NCBI RefSeq assembly: GCF_024362695.1
Contig: NC_065421.1
Coordinates: 7,068,598 to 7,132,597 of the forward strand
Length of the DNA stretch: 64,000 bases
Origin: Pectinophora gossypiella
Taxonomy: Eukaryota; Arthropoda; Insecta; Lepidoptera; Gelechiidae
Direction: 5' to 3'
The translations under genes were made by a program, and so were the position numbers. The notes under the pieces were generated by a model that was given only the letters and a program-made list of their open reading frames with translations, ran no database searches and was not told the origin of the DNA. This document shows positions 60,101 through 64,000 of the stretch, in pieces (positions within the stretch are counted from its first letter, which is position 1; every line of letters begins with the position of its first letter).

Positions 60101-62715
60101 AGAAACGTACATCATGTCTTCCGTACATGATTACTTTGCTCTATTAGATCAAAGAGTTAAATATTAATAGGTATGAATGACGTTTCGCTACAAACACATG
60201 AATACAATTATAATAAAAAAGTCCACTAAGATTTCACCAGTGCTGCCTACATTAGCCGGTCCAAAGGTAAGATTGCAAAAAAATAGTAAAGCAATCAAAA
60301 CATGTGAACCCCGGCAGAGAGGCGCTCGCAAAGGAACAGCATCAGCCAACAAAAACAAAGTGATTAGCAAGGAAAGTCGTCCATCCCTCAAGTGTCTGTT
60401 TTCATGTAAAAATGAAGAGTTCGGAAGCCACGCTGGATTAAACCTAACTAAGGAAAGAGATTTTAATTCCGTAGAGGACACTTGCAGCCAATTAAAGTTC
60501 GCACCTCCTAATCCGATACGTAAATTAAAGTTGAAGAAAAAGAGAATTCATTCAACTTACACATTCTCATGGTTCAAATCAAAGAAACATTCCAAAGCAA
60601 AGCCGGCAGCGGAAAGTGCCGGTGCTGGCGCCGGCGGCGTGGTGAAACATGCAAACCACGGTGTGCTCTGTGATGTCAAGACAAAACCGGTCTCTACTTT
60701 GACCAACGAAACTAAGACGCGTAACTTTGCAAGTCAGTTCAACGCCCAGTCCAGCCTGGAAATATTTAACCACGTACTAACAGAACGAAGTATTCTTACG
60801 CCTAATAATATTATCAACAACAGTGCTCTTAGTTTAAAATGTCGTCAAAAACAGAATGTATTCAAAGTTATGATGCACACATTTTCTAGAAAAAGGCATA
60901 AAAATAGCATACCGGGCAACGTAAAGAATGACGACGTAGTCGTGGTCAGTGTACCCGATAAACGCGTCAGTGCAAGCAGGCCGAGTTCTCTGAGAAGTAT
61001 GCTGAAGTCTCCAACGAACGCTTCCCTCACCATCAACGATGCGCCTTTGGAATCAATCACGGCCGTAGACCGCATAACGAAACCACCAAACAGGTTGTGC
61101 GGACGAGGAGAAATTTTCATGTATCGTCGCTGTCTGCTAAATTAATGTGTAAGCTTATTTTTGTCAATTGTTGTAGGTGACCTACTACAAATCATCATCA
61201 TCATCAGCCCCCTACAAATAGGCAGACCTACTACAAATAGGATGTTTTATATATTAAACTGGTCATTAAACAAACTGTTTAACTGTGTCAAAGGACACTT
61301 CGTTTGATGTTCGAGCTTGACGCCTGAAAATAGCACGAAAGCAAACATCGGCAAAACCGAATGCGATTCTTGAGCCTCATTCTACAACTTTTAATTCCTT
61401 AGGTAACATTCCTCGAAAACGAATAAATGACTGAAAACTACAAGATCAAGTAGTGTGACAGTTGACCTATATACCATAGGCCTAAGGGTTGAGATACGAG
61501 TCGAATGTATTATAACATGTTCCAAAGTGGCGATACGTTATTAGAACTTAATAAATGTTCTCTGATGATCCTAAATCTAGATAATATAAATGTTTTAGAT
61601 GTTTAATGAGCAGGTTACAGCGGTAACGTTATTTGTTCCAGGCAGTGCTGAAGCTAAAGGAGACAGGCCGCGTGCGTCACGTGGGGGTATCGAACATGAA
61701 CGTCGAGCAGGTGTCGCGCTTGAGCGCGGTGTCCGTGCCAGCCGCACTGCAGGTGGAAGTACATGCGCTATGCCAGCAGCCGGCGCTGGTGGCGGCGATG
61801 GCGGCGCGTGGTATTCCCGTCGTGGCCTACTCGCCGCTGGGATCCAAGGCCCTCGCTGACATGCTCGCCGAAAAGACCGGGTGAGACTAGAAGCGATCTG
61901 ACGGCATCGAGCAGCCGCGTGTGGTAGCGATTATGACGGCGCGGCGACTATGAAACTAACGGTCCGACTGACTGAGCGTAGGTTTCATATTCACTGACAA
62001 CTAATAGGTACGCGACCTAATAGCTCTATCTAAAACTAGCTTGCGTGCTATGACAATAGTAGGTATTTCCTGGTATTTCTGTGTCAAGCTATATTTTTAA
62101 CGGGGCACAAATATTTTGAGATGAATATCTGATTTAGCATTGTATATACGACATACTTCGTATATGTTATTTGTAGTGTATGCGTTTTATCTAAAACACG
62201 TGTGTCGCGTCCAGGCGCGAGTACCCCGACCTGCTGCAGTTACCGCCGGTGACTCGCGCGGCGGCGGCGCATGCGCGCTCGCCCGCGCAAGTGTTGCTCC
62301 GGCACACGCTGCAGCGCGGGGTCGCCGTCATCCCCAAGAGCACCGACCCCGGACGAATCAAACAGGTACTATTTCACTGTAACGACTATATTGCCTTTGA
62401 GCAATAGGCTAAAAGACAACCTAGCCTAGAGATACTTTTTATCAAATGTCAAAACGAGAAAGTTCTACGGACTTTGTATGGAAATAGGGTAGGTACTTGT
62501 GTTAACTTCTGTTGCTGTCTGTTCGTACAATGGAAGACTGTTGTTAAATAATTTGTGTTTGTATTTTACAGAATATATCGGTTTGGGACTTTGAGCTGAG
62601 TGAGAGCGAGATGTCAGAACTATCCGCGCTGGACCGCGGCGAGCAGGGCCGCATCTGCGACTTCAGCTTCTTCATCAACGTCGACAAACACCCCGAGTTC
62701 CCGTTCAAGAAGTAA
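54184..62715 (+). CDS. Aldo-keto reductase 2 (AKR2-like)
   Basis: An NADPH-dependent carbonyl reductase. Exons: 54184-54255, 57034-57214, 57657-57844, 61642-61880, 62215-62365 and 62572-62715, joining in frame to 324 aa, the normal family length. The start codes MPMVGFGTWQ. The tetrad is D46, Y51, K80 and H113. Downstream are VGVSNMNVEQ, GIPVVAYSPLGS and VAVIPKSTDPGRIKQ, then HPEFPFKK at the end. Exons 2, 4 and 5 are very GC-rich and Ala-rich compared with the minus-strand paralogue at 24177. Intron 1 (2.8 kb) contains one unknown intronless gene and intron 3 (3.8 kb) two more. AATAAA at 62921 is a likely poly(A) signal. The physiological substrate is unknown. Confidence 0.92.
54530..54650 (+). 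mobile_element. SINE 3' fragment
   Basis: GTGGAACATGGTGGAGTATT, CCCCTCCGGTTGATTGAAG and CGTGCCCAGCAGGACGTA match the tail of the SINE at 58083. Confidence 0.55.
55223..56383 (-). CDS. Unknown protein with five 14-residue CxxCG repeats
   Basis: A 386-aa intronless ORF with start and stop, antisense in intron 1 of aldo-keto reductase 2. Residues 1-175 are Pro/Gln/Glu-rich and include six-residue repeats KQDALP (about 76-110). Five CxxCG units follow at exact 14-residue spacing: C177/C180, C191/C194, C205/C208, C219/C222 and C233/C236, joined by short Pro/Glu linkers. This looks like a row of zinc-ribbon knuckles. Residues 281-310 are Ser/Asp-rich with more Cys. A very basic stretch (FRNYFRRIRRRKRIK, 336-350) is followed by CRKNDC and an acidic end. 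There is no signal peptide or membrane helix. I recognise no family. Zinc binding and a nucleic-acid or nuclear role are guesses from composition. Confidence 0.72.
   Translation of the reverse strand: MTSEPRPCPEVDPPEQPPSPINKKQDRSPEGYTSNENAVIHQDNLMVTQSIPVLPQETPAVNKPENQAQSQADPSKQDALPKQDAPPKQDALPKQDALSKQNSQSKQEFPLIKQQYPLVKPQHVLSNHDSAALPKVGITEPSSEAIEKHTVEIHEIPPFRPPHSEVRADPRHHPDVCSECGHDITPEPEKCAECGRVVTPPPNTCTECGQIIPPPPELCPQCGQTIRAEPERCTECGQLLPRRWSLDFETAFKNLARAYESNTGYMFSDKWSRDGSSCHASTSRKLSQSSGDYDSDNGSYCSDCSCSSNTYSVICEKPCVIADSATLLQKSKWQAFRNYFRRIRRRKRIKCRKNDCNKKASSYKEEDNIVTLAGTQESNQTVSAQD
56725..56990 (+). mobile_element. SINE fragment plus repeat
   Basis: AACGTACGTTAAGCCGTTGG and GCGGCTTAATAAATAAACC belong to the SINE family of 8553. 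It is followed by an inverted fragment of the block at 28838 (ATCTCTGCTTACTCCGGTGG). Confidence 0.55.
57908..58655. mobile_element. TIR element, family C, copy 3, split by a SINE
   Basis: The ends are GGGACTTTCCAGGGTACGTT and GGAACGTAGCCTGGAAAGTC, inverted. The left part has GCAGAAGCATATGTAAAAAT, the reverse of the interior of copies 1 and 2. The right part has AAAGATAAAAGATGCAT. The SINE at 58083-58425 separates them. It lies in intron 3 of aldo-keto reductase 2. Confidence 0.75.
58083..58425 (+). mobile_element. tRNA-headed SINE, near full length
   Basis: The head GCCTCCGTGGTCTAGTGGTT with AGAGCGTTAGGCTCACG, a B-box-like AGTTCGATTCTCG and ATGGGGAC is clearly tRNA-derived. The body has TTGTCCGAAAAAGTAAGATG and CACGTTAAGCCGTTGGTCCC. 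The tail has CCCCCTCCGGTTGATTG. Its head is the best preserved of the family here. Confidence 0.75.
59085..59933 (+). CDS. Unknown basic protein, intronless, nested
   Basis: A 282-aa ORF with a good start context (GGGAAAATGGG), inside intron 3 of aldo-keto reductase 2 on the same strand. The N-terminal third is Lys-rich (KKSPRKISSKTKPLKFAKIK at about 68-87). A LFWKKWQLVKFICPCC stretch near residue 171 is followed by a GC-rich Gly/Ala patch (about 190-213). The C-terminus is basic and helical-looking (KFYAKVLQAMVRNTLKNTK). There is no signal peptide. I do not recognise it. Steady codon quality across 282 codons supports a real gene, but there is no homology evidence. The next ORF at 60177 is similar in composition and may be a relative. 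Confidence 0.62.
   Translation: MGIVYFDNFNDYPKTDKELIQQNFKELEVNSFYRSDEVYKDCSFPKNVPKVTVNKIKPSKVFKSMERKKSPRKISSKTKPLKFAKIKYSLAWSKVYRSPIVKEAPQDVFDLQEAYLSKRQENFEPTDFSALLTEPEHLESVLELPIVAEDKRQTISTSVTAFPRSLPKKSLFWKKWQLVKFICPCCTGGGDSVGAPCGSAELGPAGAAAASYDTIDLTAASTLIFPPLDLDASLMSILNLHKNLKPNKKSPKFYAKVLQAMVRNTLKNTKSIINFLVKPKPF
60177..61145 (+). CDS. Unknown basic protein, intronless, nested
   Basis: A 322-aa ORF about 240 bp after the previous one, same strand and same host intron. It is Lys/Arg/Ser-rich throughout. A KLKLKKKRIHSTYTFSWFKS stretch near residue 120 is followed by a GC-rich Ala/Gly patch (ESAGAGAGG), the same order as in its neighbour. The second half has NVFKVMMHTFSRKRHKN, and it ends with YRRCLLN. 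A Met seven codons later (MNTII) could be the start. No domain is recognised. Function is unknown; a strongly basic protein could bind nucleic acid, but that is only a guess. Confidence 0.6.
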   Translation: MTFRYKHMNTIIIKKSTKISPVLPTLAGPKVRLQKNSKAIKTCEPRQRGARKGTASANKNKVISKESRPSLKCLFSCKNEEFGSHAGLNLTKERDFNSVEDTCSQLKFAPPNPIRKLKLKKKRIHSTYTFSWFKSKKHSKAKPAAESAGAGAGGVVKHANHGVLCDVKTKPVSTLTNETKTRNFASQFNAQSSLEIFNHVLTERSILTPNNIINNSALSLKCRQKQNVFKVMMHTFSRKRHKNSIPGNVKNDDVVVVSVPDKRVSASRPSSLRSMLKSPTNASLTINDAPLESITAVDRITKPPNRLCGRGEIFMYRRCLLN

Positions 62716-63263
62716 AAACACTTGCACCTACTCAAGAGAATAGTCGGTTCACTACACGCTAAAACAACCGTATCAGTCTGAAATGACTATAAATATAAGC
62801 GTGCAAACAAAATGTAAGTGAAAAATCTTGAGACTGAAAACAAAAATTGTTATAAAATTGTGAAACTGATAAATTAAGAAATATAGCCGCAAATCAAATA
62901 TAATGTGATATTAATTATCAAATAAAAAACATATTTGTAATAGTCTATTCTTTTATTTTAAATATTCACATATTGAGACAAAATTTTAGGGCACCAATTT
63001 ACTCTTGCGCAACTTGAGGTGCCATAGATAAAATTTGTTTATATAATCTCATTTCAATAAGAATAGGAACATCAACTACGGGAGTGATGCCGGGACAAAA
63101 TATCAGAAAATCTGCAGTTTTCTACTGATAAATGAATATTACTATAAGTTTAAAATCTATAAATCACATTTTATATACATTATTGCAGTCACTTTTAACT
63201 TATCACCAGACTTGCGTTGTGCTTACATAATCTAACCTAAATCACAAACCATATGGAAAAAGC
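62716..63263. other. Gap between converging genes
   Basis: This is the 3' side of aldo-keto reductase 2 with AATAAA at 62921. No other feature is seen. Confidence 0.4.
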
Positions 63264-63667
63264 TTAACTCAATCGAGCAAATAGATTCTGCTTCACCAGC
63301 TCTATGACGTTGCTCTGACTGAACGAGTCTATGACGGCCTTAGTGAGACACATGCTAGATGTAGCACCGTCCGTTTCTTCATCATCAGGCGCTTCCTCTG
63401 AATTCGCATACACTCTGATATTACCTTTCAATATATTAATCAGATCTTCACTGGTTATATTCTGAGCCATTTCTAAATGGTTCAGTTCATTTTCAAGTAA
63501 ACTTTTCAAGTCGAATTCCTGCGTAACGGTGGTGCCGGCACAGTCGTCTTCGCAAGTTTTCTGTCGTTTCGCACGACGCGTCTTGCGTCGATTGTCTAAA
63601 TATGTGTTCGCAACTGTCTCTAGTTGCAAGAATAATACTGCCAATGGCGTGTCTGATAAGTCATCCT
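63264..63667 (-). CDS. Last exon of an unidentified gene
   Basis: An open exon begins after an ATATTTCAG acceptor at 63668 with DDLSDTPLAVLFLQLETVAN and ends at a TGA at 63264, about 134 codons. It contains a basic run (RRKTRRAKRQKT, nuclear-localisation-like), an acidic stretch (EEAPDDEETDG) and ends QNLFARLS. The rest of the gene lies beyond the right edge. I cannot name the family. A (TA)n tract follows just upstream in the intron. Confidence 0.65.
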
Positions 63668-63682
63668 GAAATATAATGAATA

Positions 63683-63683
<1 letters not shown>

Positions 63684-63724
<41 letters not shown>
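63684..63724. repeat. (TA)n microsatellite
   Basis: About 20 TA units lie 17 bp beyond the exon at 63264-63667, close to its splice acceptor. Confidence 0.9.
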
Positions 63725-63727
<3 letters not shown>

Positions 63728-63874
63728 AAGGTATGGAGCCTGTTTAGTGGCGCTTCCTGACTGAATCCAACATCTTGTACGATCTGTCATTGGATTGATG
63801 GATCAAACTCGCCATTAGTGAGACATGATAGTGTTTTGTCATAATATCATAGCCCTGAATGGAGAACGCCTGAC

Positions 63875-63945
63875 TTATTTATTTATTTATTTATTATGGA
63901 CAACTTACAAGCTACACTCTGCACATGCAAAGTTACAGTAGTGTC
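63875..63945. repeat. (TTTA)n plus interspersed repeat start
   Basis: A run of TTTA units leads into TTATGGACAACTTACAAGCT and ACACTCTGC, the same sequence as near 39757. Confidence 0.6.
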
Positions 63946-64000
63946 GAATTAAACCACTGAATTGAAACTCGTAAAGTTTCAATAAAATTCAAGTTTGTAT

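Noticed and set aside
1..64000. CRISPR arrays, bacterial operons or prophage
   Set aside because: The window is eukaryotic with introns throughout. Repeats are dispersed or inverted, not regularly spaced arrays.

Overview
This window is animal nuclear DNA and almost certainly comes from a moth or butterfly. Genes are split by GT-AG introns, several proteins match metazoan families over their full length, and the introns and intergenic DNA are full of short repeats typical of Lepidoptera (tRNA-headed SINEs, hairpin MITEs, 5'-truncated LINEs). I cannot name the species. All names come from reading translated exons by eye; no database search was run.

Layout. From 742 to 13462 (minus) lie the first 23 coding exons of an axonemal dynein heavy chain of the outer-arm beta type; the gene runs off the left edge. 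A 448-bp gap separates its start codon from that of Mcm5 (plus, 13911-23657, 13 exons, 729 aa). Inside Mcm5 intron 6 sits a complete intronless gene for mitochondrial NADPH:adrenodoxin reductase (16020-17426). An aldo-keto reductase follows on the minus strand (24177-26421, 6 exons, 338 aa). The N-terminal acetyltransferase Naa40/NatD (plus, 27983-48456, 5 coding exons, 244 aa) has a 17-kb intron that holds a complete UDP-glycosyltransferase on the opposite strand (29166-37715, 6 exons, 539 aa). A small homeobox gene lies at 49706-52662 (minus, 3 exons, 209 aa). A second aldo-keto reductase (plus, 54184-62715, 6 exons, 324 aa) carries three intronless unknown genes in its introns: a minus-strand protein with five CxxCG repeats (55223-56383) and two plus-strand basic proteins (59085-59933 and 60177-61145). 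The last exon of an unidentified minus-strand gene closes the window (63264-63667).

Mobile DNA. I find a non-autonomous piggyBac-like element with TTAA ends, an hAT-like MITE with an 8-bp target duplication, two tandem hairpin MITEs, a four-copy long-TIR MITE family, a three-copy family of which one copy is split by a SINE, a jockey-type LINE with poly(A) and an 11-bp target duplication, a SINE with a perfect 12-bp target duplication, and a LINE tail that looks twin-primed.

The genes do not form one pathway. Mcm5 works in DNA replication, Naa40 acts on histone tails, dynein drives cilia or sperm flagella, adrenodoxin reductase feeds mitochondrial P450s (ecdysteroid synthesis in insects), and the UGT and the two aldo-keto reductases are small-molecule metabolism enzymes. 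What stands out is architecture: three of the large host genes have complete genes nested in their introns. The least explained content is the set of three intronless ORFs inside the second aldo-keto reductase.
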